From: Flavihumibacter sp. UBA7668 | GTDB taxonomy: Bacteria > Bacteroidota > Bacteroidia > Chitinophagales > Chitinophagaceae | Assembly: GCF_002483205.1 (NCBI RefSeq) | Contig: NZ_DLHM01000004.1 | Span: forward strand, 1 to 64,000 | DNA: 64,000 nucleotides | Reading direction: 5' to 3' | Part shown: positions 25,629 through 34,260 of the stretch, piece by piece | How the letters are laid out: each line of letters starts with the position of its first letter | How positions within the stretch are numbered: position 1 is the first letter of the stretch | Position numbers and translations under genes: made by a program | The notes under the pieces: generated by a model | Told to the model about the DNA's origin: nothing | The model's input: only the letters and a program-made list of their open reading frames with translations | The model's database searches: none

Positions 25629-26629
25629 TACAAAGGCGAGCTTTTATACAGCAAACCGGAATCATAGTAAGTGGAATGATAGCAAACCTGCCCGTACTGA
25701 ACAATTTTAAAAATGTAGTAATGAAACAGGATAATCAATTTGATGTAATCATAGTGGGAGGCAGTTATTCCGGACTTTCAGCTGCCATGGCATTAGGCAG
25801 GGCACTAAGAAAGGTACTCGTGATTGATGCCGGAAACCCTTGCAACAAGCAAACACCACATTCGCACAACTTCTTAACCAATGATGGGAAAACGCCAAAA
25901 GAGATTGCTACCCTTGCCAGGCAGCAGGTGCAGAATTATCCAACTGTGCGTTTTCACGATGGCTACGCAACCACCGGCATAAAAACAGAAAAGGGATTCA
26001 TCATTCAAACCGATGCAGGGGAATCTTATACTTCACGGAAACTGGTATTTGCTACTGGAATCAAAGACATCATGCCACCCATTCCGGGTTTTGCTGAAAG
26101 CTGGGGAATCAGTGTCCTACACTGCCCTTATTGTCATGGTTATGAAGTGCGGCATCAGACAACCGGTGTCCTGGCAAACGGCGATGCAGCCGTTGAACTT
26201 GCTTCTTTGATTTCCAACTGGACAAAGGATTTAACCCTGTATACAAACGGCCCCTCTTCACTTACCAACGAACAGAAAGCCAAACTTGAAAAGAATCAAA
26301 TTAGCATTGTAGAGGCTGTGATAGATCGGCTGGATCATACCCAGGGTTCTATCAAACAGATCCTTTTCAAAGACGGATCAAAAGCGCCGGTTAAAGCCAT
26401 TTATGCGCGCCTTCCCTTTGTTCAGCATTCTTCGATTCCACAAGAGCTGGGATCTGATCTGACGCAGGATGGATTTATCAAAATTGACCCTGCTCATCGA
26501 ACTTCCATTCAGGGTGTATATGCCTGCGGTGATAACACGACGAAAATGCGTACTGTAGCCAATGCGGTTTCAATGGGAACGACTACGGGCTTTATGGTAA
26601 ACAAGGAATTAATTGAGGAAGACTTTTAA
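25625..26629 (+). CDS. FAD-dependent thioredoxin-reductase-like oxidoreductase
   Basis: This protein (334 residues) has the FAD-binding VIIVGGSYSGLSAAMALGRA, a redox CPYCHGYE motif with both cysteines, and the C-terminal GVYACGDN for FAD. It is of the thioredoxin-reductase fold (class II pyridine nucleotide-disulfide oxidoreductases); the partner protein is unknown. The first 30 residues, beginning MIQRRAFIQQTGIIVSG, look like a twin-arginine signal, which is odd for a cytoplasmic enzyme. A second start at 25721 (MKQDNQFDVIIVGG) would give the classical core protein. Confidence 0.82.
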   Translation: MIQRRAFIQQTGIIVSGMIANLPVLNNFKNVVMKQDNQFDVIIVGGSYSGLSAAMALGRALRKVLVIDAGNPCNKQTPHSHNFLTNDGKTPKEIATLARQQVQNYPTVRFHDGYATTGIKTEKGFIIQTDAGESYTSRKLVFATGIKDIMPPIPGFAESWGISVLHCPYCHGYEVRHQTTGVLANGDAAVELASLISNWTKDLTLYTNGPSSLTNEQKAKLEKNQISIVEAVIDRLDHTQGSIKQILFKDGSKAPVKAIYARLPFVQHSSIPQELGSDLTQDGFIKIDPAHRTSIQGVYACGDNTTKMRTVANAVSMGTTTGFMVNKELIEEDF

Positions 26630-26638
26630 TACTGAACG

Positions 26639-27598
26639 ATGAAAGCATTTGTAAAAACGAAATACGGCGGACCGGAAGTGCTGCAACTGGAGGAGGTGGA
26701 GATGCCAACAGTTGAGAACGATCATATCCTCGTACAAGTTGTAGCGAATGCCGCAAATCCTGCTGACTGGCATCTGCTAAGGGGTAAACCATTTTTTGCA
26801 AGGTTTACATCCGGACTCTTCAAACCAAAAGAAAAAGTGCCCGGTGCTGATTTTGCCGGTACGGTGGTTGGAAAGGGTAGCAGCGTAACCGGTTTTGAAA
26901 TCGGTGATCATGTATTTGGCGCGAAATTGATGGGTACTGCATTCGCTGAGTTGGTTAGTGTGCCTGTATCAGCCTGTGCCAGCTTTCCAAAACAGTTCAG
27001 CTTCACCGAAATGGCAAGTATACCCATTGCCGGTCTAACCGCCTTGCAGGCGCTCATAACACATGGTAAACTCAAGGCTGGAGAAATTGTTTTGATCAAT
27101 GGTGCATCGGGTGGTGTCGGTCATTTTGCGGTACAAATTGCAAAAGCCTATGGAGCAACTGTTACCGCCGTCTGTTCCGGCAGGAATGCTGCCTTCGTCC
27201 AATCTTTGGGTGCCGATAAAGTAATCGCTTATGATCAGGAAAACATCCATCTGCACAAGGGGAAATACGACCTGATCCTTGATGCAAATGGAAATCTTAC
27301 GCTCGATGATTACAAGCGTATGGGCAGGAGAGGGGTGATGATTGGCTTTACAACATTGGGACATATGTTTTCCACGCTTTTTAGAAAAGCATTCAGCAAA
27401 TTCCCGTTGATTCAATTCACCGTTGAGGTAAATAAAGCTGATTTACAAACGCTGGCAGAAATGGTTACCCAGGGAAAACTGAAACCCCAAATTGAAAAAG
27501 AATTTTCCTATCTGGAAATTCCGGAAGCCATCGGTTATATAGAAGCAATGCGAACAAGAGGTAAGGTTGTTATGAACTGGAAAACTATCCCCCTCTAA
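26639..27598 (+). CDS. NAD(P)-dependent quinone oxidoreductase-like alcohol dehydrogenase (MDR)
   Basis: A medium-chain dehydrogenase/reductase of the zinc-free quinone-reductase branch (319 residues). It has a GroES-like N-terminal domain (AANPADWHLLRG, GADFAGTVVGKGSSV) and a Rossmann domain with INGASGGVGHFAVQIAKAYGA near residue 150. It probably reduces enones or quinones with NADPH. The start is nine bases after the flavoprotein stop. A decayed paralogue lies at 35599. Confidence 0.85.
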   Translation: MKAFVKTKYGGPEVLQLEEVEMPTVENDHILVQVVANAANPADWHLLRGKPFFARFTSGLFKPKEKVPGADFAGTVVGKGSSVTGFEIGDHVFGAKLMGTAFAELVSVPVSACASFPKQFSFTEMASIPIAGLTALQALITHGKLKAGEIVLINGASGGVGHFAVQIAKAYGATVTAVCSGRNAAFVQSLGADKVIAYDQENIHLHKGKYDLILDANGNLTLDDYKRMGRRGVMIGFTTLGHMFSTLFRKAFSKFPLIQFTVEVNKADLQTLAEMVTQGKLKPQIEKEFSYLEIPEAIGYIEAMRTRGKVVMNWKTIPL

Positions 27599-27611
27599 TA
27601 AAACAATAAAC

Positions 27612-28259
27612 ATGCAAAAAATCAAATCAACAAAAACATTACTGGCGTTACTGCTAATATCCTCTCTTACAACCCATTCTTATGCACAAACAAGCAGGTT
27701 TAGCATCGCCCTCAACTCGCTGACAACCAACTTCAACTATGGCAGTGCAAATTCCAATCTTAAATCCTATAAGAAGGACTACCGGGGATTTCAGGCAGGT
27801 ATTTCTTACCAGGCAGGTATCACACCCGTTTTTTCTATTGTGCCCGAGATTTATTTTGCCATGAAGGGTGGTACTCTTAAAAAGAACAATCCGCTTACTG
27901 GTGGTAAATCAACACTACGAATAAACAGTTTGGAACTGCCGGTCTTAGCCCGTTTGCACTACAAAAAGTTCTACCTGAATGTGGGTCCATATGCCGGATA
28001 CCATGTTGGTGGTCGCTTGAAAGTGGAAGAATTAACTAGTTCCGTTAAATCATCAACAAAGGTATCCTTCGGTAAGGATGCTGCAGATTTGAAACGATGG
28101 GATCTTGGCTTTCAGGCAGGAGCCGGATACAATTTTAATCTCAAACAGTCTACGCTCACTTTAGATGTTCGCTACGCATATGGATTGGTAAACATCTCTC
28201 AGGATATAGACCGTTATAACAGAATGCTTAACATCAGCCTGCAAGTTTCAAGACCATGA
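27612..28259 (+). CDS. Outer-membrane beta-barrel protein (PorT-like/OMP_b-brl)
   Basis: The 215-residue protein has a signal peptide (LLALLLISSLTTHSYAQ), alternating beta-strand sequence and a final strand ending RMLNISLQVSRP. This fits an eight-stranded outer-membrane barrel of the kind common in Bacteroidota. It is co-directional with the MDR gene (13 bases) and the SDR gene (32 bases). A shortened second copy lies at 32346-32782. The 18 bases after the stop are also shared with that copy. Confidence 0.78.
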   Translation: MQKIKSTKTLLALLLISSLTTHSYAQTSRFSIALNSLTTNFNYGSANSNLKSYKKDYRGFQAGISYQAGITPVFSIVPEIYFAMKGGTLKKNNPLTGGKSTLRINSLELPVLARLHYKKFYLNVGPYAGYHVGGRLKVEELTSSVKSSTKVSFGKDAADLKRWDLGFQAGAGYNFNLKQSTLTLDVRYAYGLVNISQDIDRYNRMLNISLQVSRP

Positions 28260-28291
28260 ACTTTCTTCTAAACATTAATTAAAACATAAAC

Positions 28292-28888
28292 ATGAAAATC
28301 GTAATTGTAGGTGCCTCTGGCACCATGGGGAATTATTTGTCCGAAGCATTTGAAAAAGAGCATGAAGTGGTTCGTGCGGGTAGGAGTGGTCCGGATCTGA
28401 AAGTGGACATCACTTCATCGGATTCCATTGAAGAAATGTACCAAAAGATTGGAGCTTTTGATGCCCTGATCTCTACGGCAGGCCCCAGTTTTGTAGGTCC
28501 CTGGAAAAACCTGAACGCTGAAACATTTCGCATAGGAATGGACGGAAAACTGTTGGGACAAATCAATTTAGTATTGATTGGTCAACATTATATCAATCCG
28601 AATGGGTCTTTCACACTGATCACCGGTGCCTTAACGCACGATCCTCAGAAAAACTTTGCCAATGCTTCTGCAGCCAATTCTGCAGTGGAGGGATTTGTGC
28701 GTGCCGCTGCAATTGAACTGCAAAACGGCATCCGGATTAATGCTGTCAGTCCAACTGTAATTGAGGCTTCACCTCAGTATTTCCCCTTCTTCCCTGGTGA
28801 ACTTCCAGTGACGATGAAACAACTGGAGTATGGATTCAGGAAATCTGTCTTTGGGGCAAATACCGGTCAGGTTATTAAGCCGTATTAG
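28292..28888 (+). CDS. Short-chain dehydrogenase-like protein, atypical active site
   Basis: 198 residues with a Rossmann start VIVGASGTMGNYLSEAF and the SDR-like segments STAGPSFVGPW and RINAVSPTVIEASP. Where classical SDRs have Tyr-x-x-x-Lys this protein has NASAANSAVEGFV, lacking the tyrosine. Related short SDR-like proteins share this change. It may use another residue or act on an unusual substrate. It is the last gene of the 25404-28888 operon, convergent with phzF at 29011. Confidence 0.8.
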   Translation: MKIVIVGASGTMGNYLSEAFEKEHEVVRAGRSGPDLKVDITSSDSIEEMYQKIGAFDALISTAGPSFVGPWKNLNAETFRIGMDGKLLGQINLVLIGQHYINPNGSFTLITGALTHDPQKNFANASAANSAVEGFVRAAAIELQNGIRINAVSPTVIEASPQYFPFFPGELPVTMKQLEYGFRKSVFGANTGQVIKPY

Positions 28889-29010
28889 TCCAGTTGAAAA
28901 TCCCTCAAAATGGGTCGTTACACTATTCAACAGGAGTTCCCATAAAATTATTCGTGCAGCATTTGCCTGCTATTGATGTGAAGAAAAACATAGCTTAAAG
29001 AAGTCGGATT

Positions 29011-29889
29011 TTATATAAAGATGGGCTGCATACTTAATCCTTTTCCCCCTGCCATTACGGACTTAATTTCATCATTGTTGTCAAAAGTTAAGTCGACAAT
29101 AATCAAACTTGGAGACTCGGGTACCATATACCAGCCTTGTTCAATAAGAAACTGATTTTTCTTTATTCCTATTTTGTCGTGTAGGTAGCAGGCAAGTGGG
29201 CCTGCTGCCATTCCAGTTCCTGCTTCTTCGGCAATTCCATATCTTGGTGCAAACATCCTGGTGCTTGCATCTCTGCCGGCATTACTCGTTTCTGTGCAAA
29301 ACACATAATATCCTACCAAATCCAGTTCTTCACTTATTTCGTGTATCAGGCTTAGATCAGGTTTGAGATCCTTTAAAACTTGGGCATTCTTTACGGGCAC
29401 GATTAAAAAAGAATTTCCTGTATTCACCAAAGAAATTGGCGCACCTGCAAGTATAGCATTATCACCAATTCCTAAAGATCGCAGAATCCGTTGCTTTTGC
29501 TTTTCAACGTCCTGATAAGCAGGAGCTCTCTGTTCCATGAATGCAAGATCGCCTTGTATCAGTATTTCCCTCCTTCCATCAATAGTTTCCTTGGACGACA
29601 GTTTGTTTTTGATTAAACCTTGCTGAGATAAATAGGAAAAGGTGGCGATGGTAGCATGACCGCAATGTGCTATTTGCCGGGATGGGGTAAAGAAGTCCAA
29701 TTTGAAATCAGCAATAATTGATTTTGAAACAAATGCTGTTTCACTCAATCCCACTTTCCCGGCAATTGCCAACTTTTGTTCACTGGTCAAACGATCAGCA
29801 TTCAAAACGACACCTGCTGCATTTCCGCCTTGATCATTATCCACGAAAGCCTTTATGATCTGTACTTCAATTTGTTCTAAAGCATTCAT
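29011..29889 (-). CDS. PhzF family isomerase
   Basis: The 292-residue protein has the PhzF diaminopimelate-epimerase-like fold. It has AFVDNDQGGNAAGVVL at the start, GLSETAFV with the catalytic glutamate (about residue 49), QIAHCGHATIAT near residue 92 and GTGMAAGPLACYL near residue 224. Most PhzF homologues do not make phenazines, and no phenazine genes are nearby, so the substrate is unknown. It follows the MBL and DUF4386 genes on the minus strand. Confidence 0.88.
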   Translation of the reverse strand: MNALEQIEVQIIKAFVDNDQGGNAAGVVLNADRLTSEQKLAIAGKVGLSETAFVSKSIIADFKLDFFTPSRQIAHCGHATIATFSYLSQQGLIKNKLSSKETIDGRREILIQGDLAFMEQRAPAYQDVEKQKQRILRSLGIGDNAILAGAPISLVNTGNSFLIVPVKNAQVLKDLKPDLSLIHEISEELDLVGYYVFCTETSNAGRDASTRMFAPRYGIAEEAGTGMAAGPLACYLHDKIGIKKNQFLIEQGWYMVPESPSLIIVDLTFDNNDEIKSVMAGGKGLSMQPIFI

Positions 29890-29952
29890 TTTATGTTGTT
29901 TTTTTGTGCAATGTAAACTGGGTATTTTAAATTCAGGTTATAAGATCTTACT

Positions 29953-30753
29953 TCATGCTGTTAGTTCAGTTTCAATTCCGCTTTGTAACCACAGAAATTT
30001 TTCCTGTACCCCTGAGATCTGAATCTCATTTTTTAACGACTTAACCGATTGTTTGAAATGCCACCAGCCTTCGTAATGTATAGGAATTACAATATTTGGA
30101 TTGAGGATTTTAGTTACTTCAATGGCTTCTTCTCCATTCATTGTAACCCGCAGATTTCTTTTTAGATATGGAAATGCGCCAGCTCCAAGATGCAGAATGG
30201 CAGTATTGATTTTCTTACGGCTATTCAATTCATAAATTCCATCAAAAAGAACAGTGTCTCCAGAAATATAGATACAACCATTTTGCTGTCCATTCCATTC
30301 AATAGTAAAGCCAATCACCTTGCCCATTACTTTATCCAAACGCTTTATGTTAGTGTGCTGGGCTGGAATGGCTGTTATTTTTAGTCCGCTTACTTTATCC
30401 GTATTCACCTTGTATTCTTCCCAATTATCTAGTCCGATAGTGTTGCTATTTTTCAGGCGCCTGACTGCGTCTTTTGTCGATAAAACTGTAGTGGCCGTTT
30501 TTATGAAAGCACGACCATTTTTATCAAGGTTATCGCTATGGTGATCATGACTTAGCAATACCAGATCTACTTTGCCTATCTCAGTGTTTGAAAGTGCAGG
30601 ATCTATATATTTTTTTGAGAATGCGAATGGGCTGCTTACATATTGGGGTAAAAAACCGTCTTTTTTGTTTAAAGTTGGATCGGTCAATATTTTAAAACCG
30701 TTGATGTTTATTAACACACAAGCTGTGTCAATATGCGTAATGGATACCTTCAT
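29953..30753 (-). CDS. MBL-fold metallo-hydrolase (UlaG-like)
   Basis: 266 residues. Metal-binding motif LLSHDHHSDNLD near residue 68, further histidine AQHTN near residue 135 and GDTVLFDG near 170 give the metallo-beta-lactamase fold of the UlaG/lactonase-like type. The substrate is unknown. Its start lies 26 bases inside the upstream DUF4386 gene, so the two are coupled. Confidence 0.82.
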   Translation of the reverse strand: MKVSITHIDTACVLININGFKILTDPTLNKKDGFLPQYVSSPFAFSKKYIDPALSNTEIGKVDLVLLSHDHHSDNLDKNGRAFIKTATTVLSTKDAVRRLKNSNTIGLDNWEEYKVNTDKVSGLKITAIPAQHTNIKRLDKVMGKVIGFTIEWNGQQNGCIYISGDTVLFDGIYELNSRKKINTAILHLGAGAFPYLKRNLRVTMNGEEAIEVTKILNPNIVIPIHYEGWWHFKQSVKSLKNEIQISGVQEKFLWLQSGIETELTA

Positions 30754-31474
30754 TTTTTTCAGTTATGATTTGTTTGTATGCATCAAGATTATATCCTCTT
30801 GCGATCAGCCTGGTTGCCAGCGCCATTTCAAACACGGCAATCGGGATAGCTAATAATACCGTTTGTACAGAAAAATGTGAAATGAGGCCGAATATTTCAA
30901 AAAGTGCTGCTAATAAAATTAAAACAGCGCCTGCTATGCCAAGTATAGAAAGTTTCCTTGGTACTAACTTCGTCCGGTAAAAAATGAAACTGTATATAAA
31001 TGTATTTATTCCTAGCATGAAATGAGGACCCAGTATAAATGTCCAGCCATGAACGACTTTTAAAGTATTTCCAAATGATTGAAGCGATGCGATTTTATCT
31101 TCAGATGCAGTTGCATAATCATTACAAATTGATAGAATGGTAAGTATGCTTACTATTCCAATAAGAATAAACACAACTTCCAATAATCGAAAGAGGGCAT
31201 AAGCAAGTCCCCAGCTTGCACTATATTTTTTCAAATATGGATAGAGCATTACTCCTGTTCCAATATTTGCAGAAGCAAGGATCAATTCGAAAATAGCACC
31301 AACTCTTATGCTGGAAGACATAGAGGCACCTGCGGCAAGAAAATTCTGGTTTTGTAAAATGGGATCATACAATTTAAGTCCGGTGATGGCTGCTGTAGTT
31401 GCTGTAATGAAGAATAAGCCGGTAACAACAGCTTTTAACCTGTGTTCTTTGCTGTTTTTTTCAATTGGTGTCAT
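30728..31474 (-). CDS. DUF4386 family membrane protein
   Basis: 248 residues with about six to seven hydrophobic helices, matching the DUF4386 family of unknown function. The loop VVHGWTFILGPHFMLGIN is typical. It heads a three-gene minus-strand operon (DUF4386, MBL hydrolase, PhzF). Its promoter region contains a perfect inverted repeat and it follows the Crp/Fnr gene, which may regulate it. Confidence 0.78.
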   Translation of the reverse strand: MTPIEKNSKEHRLKAVVTGLFFITATTAAITGLKLYDPILQNQNFLAAGASMSSSIRVGAIFELILASANIGTGVMLYPYLKKYSASWGLAYALFRLLEVVFILIGIVSILTILSICNDYATASEDKIASLQSFGNTLKVVHGWTFILGPHFMLGINTFIYSFIFYRTKLVPRKLSILGIAGAVLILLAALFEIFGLISHFSVQTVLLAIPIAVFEMALATRLIARGYNLDAYKQIITEKNEGIHYAY

Positions 31475-31479
31475 GTTGG

Positions 31480-31505
31480 TTTGTATTAAGATTAATACAA
31501 AGCTA
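31480..31505 (-). promoter_or_regulatory. Promoter with perfect 10-bp-arm inverted repeat
   Basis: The arms TTTGTATTAA (31480-31489) and TTAATACAAA (31492-31501) are perfectly complementary around two bases. On the minus strand the exact -7 box TAGCTTTG (31505-31498) overlaps the repeat, with TTTG 16 bases upstream. A protein bound here would cover the start of transcription of the DUF4386 operon. Confidence 0.6.
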
Positions 31506-31527
31506 TTTTGGCAGGAACTGGCAAATA

Positions 31528-31541
31528 TTATCTTAAGATAA
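31528..31541. promoter_or_regulatory. Palindrome TTATCTTAAGATAA, candidate Crp/Fnr-type site
   Basis: A perfect 14-bp palindrome lies just downstream of the Crp/Fnr gene and upstream of the DUF4386 promoter. A one-mismatch copy, TTAGCTTAAGATAA, lies upstream of the Crp/Fnr gene at 32252-32265. Shared sites on both sides of a regulator suggest its operator. Confidence 0.45.
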
Positions 31542-31563
31542 AAAGCATTTTTACATTAAAAAG

Positions 31564-32145
31564 CTACTGCTTCACCTTGGTGGATACCCTTTTTCGCATT
31601 CGGCTAAGTGACACTGGGGTAATGCCAAGGTAGGTGGCAATGTGATAAAGAGGCACTCTTTTAAACAAGTCAGGTCGGGTTTCCAATAATCTTAGGTAGC
31701 GTTGTTCTGGGCTTAAGCTTTTAAAATCATCAAATGACTCCTGCTTTTGTATAAGCAAATCGCTATTTAACTGGGCAACCATTGACTGGAGTTTAGGAAT
31801 TTTTTCCAGTAGTTGATTGTTTCTTTCTGTAGATCCAAGGGCAATAATAGAGTTTTCAAGACATGAAAGATAGTATTTTGAAGGTTCCTTTTGAGTATAG
31901 CTAACCGGTGTTATAGCCTGGCTTTCCGTATAAAATTCAGTTGTCTTTTCTTCTCCGTCAATCAAATAATAGCTCCTGACACAACCTTGTAGAATAAAAT
32001 AACATTCTTTAGCATACTCACCTTCTGACAAAAGAACTGCATCTTTCCTGAAGCTTTTGATTAAGTTTTGCTCGTGGATGATTGCTATTTCTTCTTCTGT
32101 AAGTGGCACAAACCGGGTTATAAAAGAAATGATTTCATCCGTCAT
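31564..32145 (-). CDS. Crp/Fnr family transcriptional regulator
   Basis: 193 residues: a cyclic-nucleotide-binding-like beta barrel (about 20-120, with KECYFILQGCVRSYYLIDGEEKTTEF) and a short C-terminal helix-turn-helix (IATYLGITPVSLSRMRKRV). This type is frequent in Bacteroidota and usually lacks the residues for cAMP. It lies upstream of the DUF4386 operon on the same strand, 89 bases away. Confidence 0.85.
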   Translation of the reverse strand: MTDEIISFITRFVPLTEEEIAIIHEQNLIKSFRKDAVLLSEGEYAKECYFILQGCVRSYYLIDGEEKTTEFYTESQAITPVSYTQKEPSKYYLSCLENSIIALGSTERNNQLLEKIPKLQSMVAQLNSDLLIQKQESFDDFKSLSPEQRYLRLLETRPDLFKRVPLYHIATYLGITPVSLSRMRKRVSTKVKQ

Positions 32146-32251
32146 GGTTCTAGTTTTTGATCTAAAGATGTCACCATATAAAGCAATATTTAATCAAGGT
32201 ACAATAATTCTGATAAATACAGGATTCATGCAACCATCCTTTCTACGCTTA

Positions 32252-32265
32252 TTAGCTTAAGATAA
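32252..32265. promoter_or_regulatory. Second copy of the Crp-flanking palindrome
   Basis: TTAGCTTAAGATAA, one mismatch from the palindrome at 31528-31541, about 107 bases upstream of the Crp/Fnr start codon. CTGCAAATATT lies next to it, and a similar CTGGCAAATATT lies next to the first copy. Confidence 0.4.
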
Positions 32266-32287
32266 TAGTTCTGCAAATATTGTCGTT

Positions 32288-32295
32288 TACGTTTG
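32288..32295 (+). promoter_or_regulatory. Exact -7 box before the truncated barrel gene
   Basis: TACGTTTG matches TANNTTTG and lies 51 bases before the ATG at 32346. No clear TTG is found at -33. It may now mainly serve the CPBP protease gene at 32779, whose start overlaps the end of the broken barrel gene. Confidence 0.4.
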
Positions 32296-32345
32296 CATCC
32301 GGAAAGTTAGTAAAGAGATGAGCAACAATTTAATATTAAATCAGT

Positions 32346-32782
32346 ATGCAAACTAAAATTAAACACCTCGCATCATTTTTAGCAATAATGCTTTTTTTCA
32401 CTTGTTCAATGTCGGCTTACGCACAAGTAAGCAGGTTTAGCATCGCCCTCAATTCGCTGACAACGAACTTCAACTTTGGTAGTTCAAATGCGGAATCTAT
32501 TTTGCCATGAAGGGTGGTACACTTAAAAAGAACAATCCGCTTACAGGTGGTAAATCAACTAGTTCCGTTGAATCATCAACAAAGGTATCCTTCGGTAAGG
32601 ATGCTGCAGATTTGAAACGATGGGACCTCGGCTTTCAGGCAGGAGCTGGATACAATTTTAATCTCAAACAGTCTACGCTCACTTTAGATGTTCGCTACGG
32701 ATATGGATTGGTAAACATCTCTCAGGATATAGACCGTTATAACAGAATGCTTAATATCGACCTGCAAGTTTCAAGACCATGA
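32346..32782 (+). pseudogene. Truncated duplicate of the outer-membrane barrel at 27612
   Basis: The N-terminus, signal peptide and residues SRFSIALNSLTTNFN match the intact copy, as does the C-terminal third from VSFGKDAADLKRW to the stop. Two internal deletions have occurred: roughly 90-100 bases near the start, which shifts the frame and creates an early stop after SNAESILP, and an in-frame loss of 123 bases with an AC microhomology at the joint. The downstream part remains open from 32507. The last codon overlaps the start of the CPBP gene in an ATGA. Confidence 0.85.
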
Positions 32783-33597
32783 ACATTCTTCTAAACAGGC
32801 AGAAACAGCTTAGAAGCATTTGGTGGGTAGCGGTATTTTTCCAGGTACTGGCAGCATTTACCTTTCCTTTAATACTTGTTTCTCAACATTTCAATTGGGA
32901 GATCACCATACATCAGCAGGCTTTAATTGTAGTGCTCACTACAATTATTTGCCAGGCAATGCGCAAAAAGCCGATGTCGGAATTGGTTGGAAAAGCTAAC
33001 CCTGACCTGCTAAAGAACACCTTACTGGGTTTTGCTGCTGGCGCCATCCTGATGCTCGTACCTGCACTTTTTCTTACTGCAATCGGAAGAATACACTGGC
33101 AGCAGGGGATCGGCGACTTGTCTACTTTGGTAAATCTGTCGTTTATGTCTTTCTCTGTGGCAGTAGCAGAAGAATTTTTGTTCAGGGGATTTATTTTTCA
33201 GCGTCTCAGGCATAGCACGGGTGTATGGACTGCCCAACTACTGATAGCAGGCTATTTTTTGCTTACACATATGGGTAATCCCGGGATGGCAGGAAGTATT
33301 CAACCACTTGCGGCTATCAACATCTTTATTGCCTCGATACTGTTTGGATTAGCCTGTACAAAAACCAATAATCTCATTATGCCGATTGCCTTTCATTTCA
33401 TGGCAAACTGGGTGCAGGGAACCATCTTGGGATTTGGGGTGAGCGGCAATGTACAGGCAAGTTTCTTACAACCTGTTTTTACCAATGACTCCGAATGGTT
33501 GACAGGTGGGAGCTTTGGTTTGGAAGCAAGTGTTCCAGGATTAATTTCCGTCCTCGTCTGCACGTTTATATTCTACCACTGGAAAGCAATCCGGTAA
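32779..33597 (+). CDS. CPBP family intramembrane glutamic endopeptidase
   Basis: 272 residues with about eight hydrophobic helices. The CPBP (ABI/Rce1-like) motif AEEFLFRGF near residue 134 supplies the paired glutamates and arginine, and FHFMANW near 207 supplies a conserved histidine. Bacterial members are often linked to bacteriocin self-protection or prenyl-protein-like cleavage. The gene starts at the end of the broken barrel gene; its first codons MNILLN are shared with the sequence after the intact barrel copy. Confidence 0.85.
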   Translation: MNILLNRQKQLRSIWWVAVFFQVLAAFTFPLILVSQHFNWEITIHQQALIVVLTTIICQAMRKKPMSELVGKANPDLLKNTLLGFAAGAILMLVPALFLTAIGRIHWQQGIGDLSTLVNLSFMSFSVAVAEEFLFRGFIFQRLRHSTGVWTAQLLIAGYFLLTHMGNPGMAGSIQPLAAINIFIASILFGLACTKTNNLIMPIAFHFMANWVQGTILGFGVSGNVQASFLQPVFTNDSEWLTGGSFGLEASVPGLISVLVCTFIFYHWKAIR

Positions 33598-33750
33598 TTA
33601 GCATTCGATAATCTTTCTGCCGAATACCCGCCTGTTCATTGTCTTTTTTCTGCCATACTACCCTTGGCCGTTTTTGACCGAATACTGTCCCTTTTTGTGC
33701 AGGAAGCCTTGCGAACTTTGTGTTCAATTACAAACACAAAACCAACAACA

Positions 33751-34191
33751 ATGAATCATCCTGCATCTCTCCCCCAAAAAATATGCCTGGTGGCAAGTCT
33801 GCTTTTACTTGTAACTTTAGCTGGTTCATTTGCGAAAGAAGTCTTTACATTCGGAACAACTGTAGTAGTTAAGTTACAGTCTGCCACCAAGGGAGCCACC
33901 TATGAAATTTCCCTGGGTTTGCCCGATAATTACAACCCTGCTGAATCCTCTGAAACTGTTTATACACTCGACGGAAAAGAATTCTTTGGCTTTATCGCAA
34001 ACCGAGCCAAAGAAATTTCAACCCGACTGAGCACTAAAAGCATTGACTACACACCAACAAAAATGAGTTCAGTGACCGGTGGAGTGCCTGGTATTATGCA
34101 CTTTATTGAATCTTTACTGATGCCTAAAATGGAAGCGGACTACCATGCAGATACTTGCTCCAATCAAATTATGCAGGGTTGGGCCATATGA
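33751..34191 (+). pseudogene. Truncated esterase (esterase-D-like alpha/beta hydrolase)
   Basis: An N-terminal signal-like helix is followed by TYEISLGLPDNYN and VYTLDGKEFFGFIA, which match the start of the putative esterase family. SIDYTPTKM and GGVPGIMHFIESLLMP, which normally lie 30-40 residues further on, follow after an apparent deletion. The frame stops just before the nucleophile elbow (GHSxGG) would occur, so the catalytic serine is missing. The frame is also open upstream from a TTG at 33664. It is almost certainly inactive. Confidence 0.6.
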
Positions 34192-34260
34192 GTTCCCGGG
34201 AACCCAATATCATCAAGGGGCTGGAGTTCAATTTTCATAACCGTTAATCCTCCAAACAAA

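Noticed and set aside
32507..32782. A separate 91-residue gene
   Set aside because: It is the in-frame 3' part of the broken barrel duplicate, lacks a signal peptide and starts inside a conserved strand.
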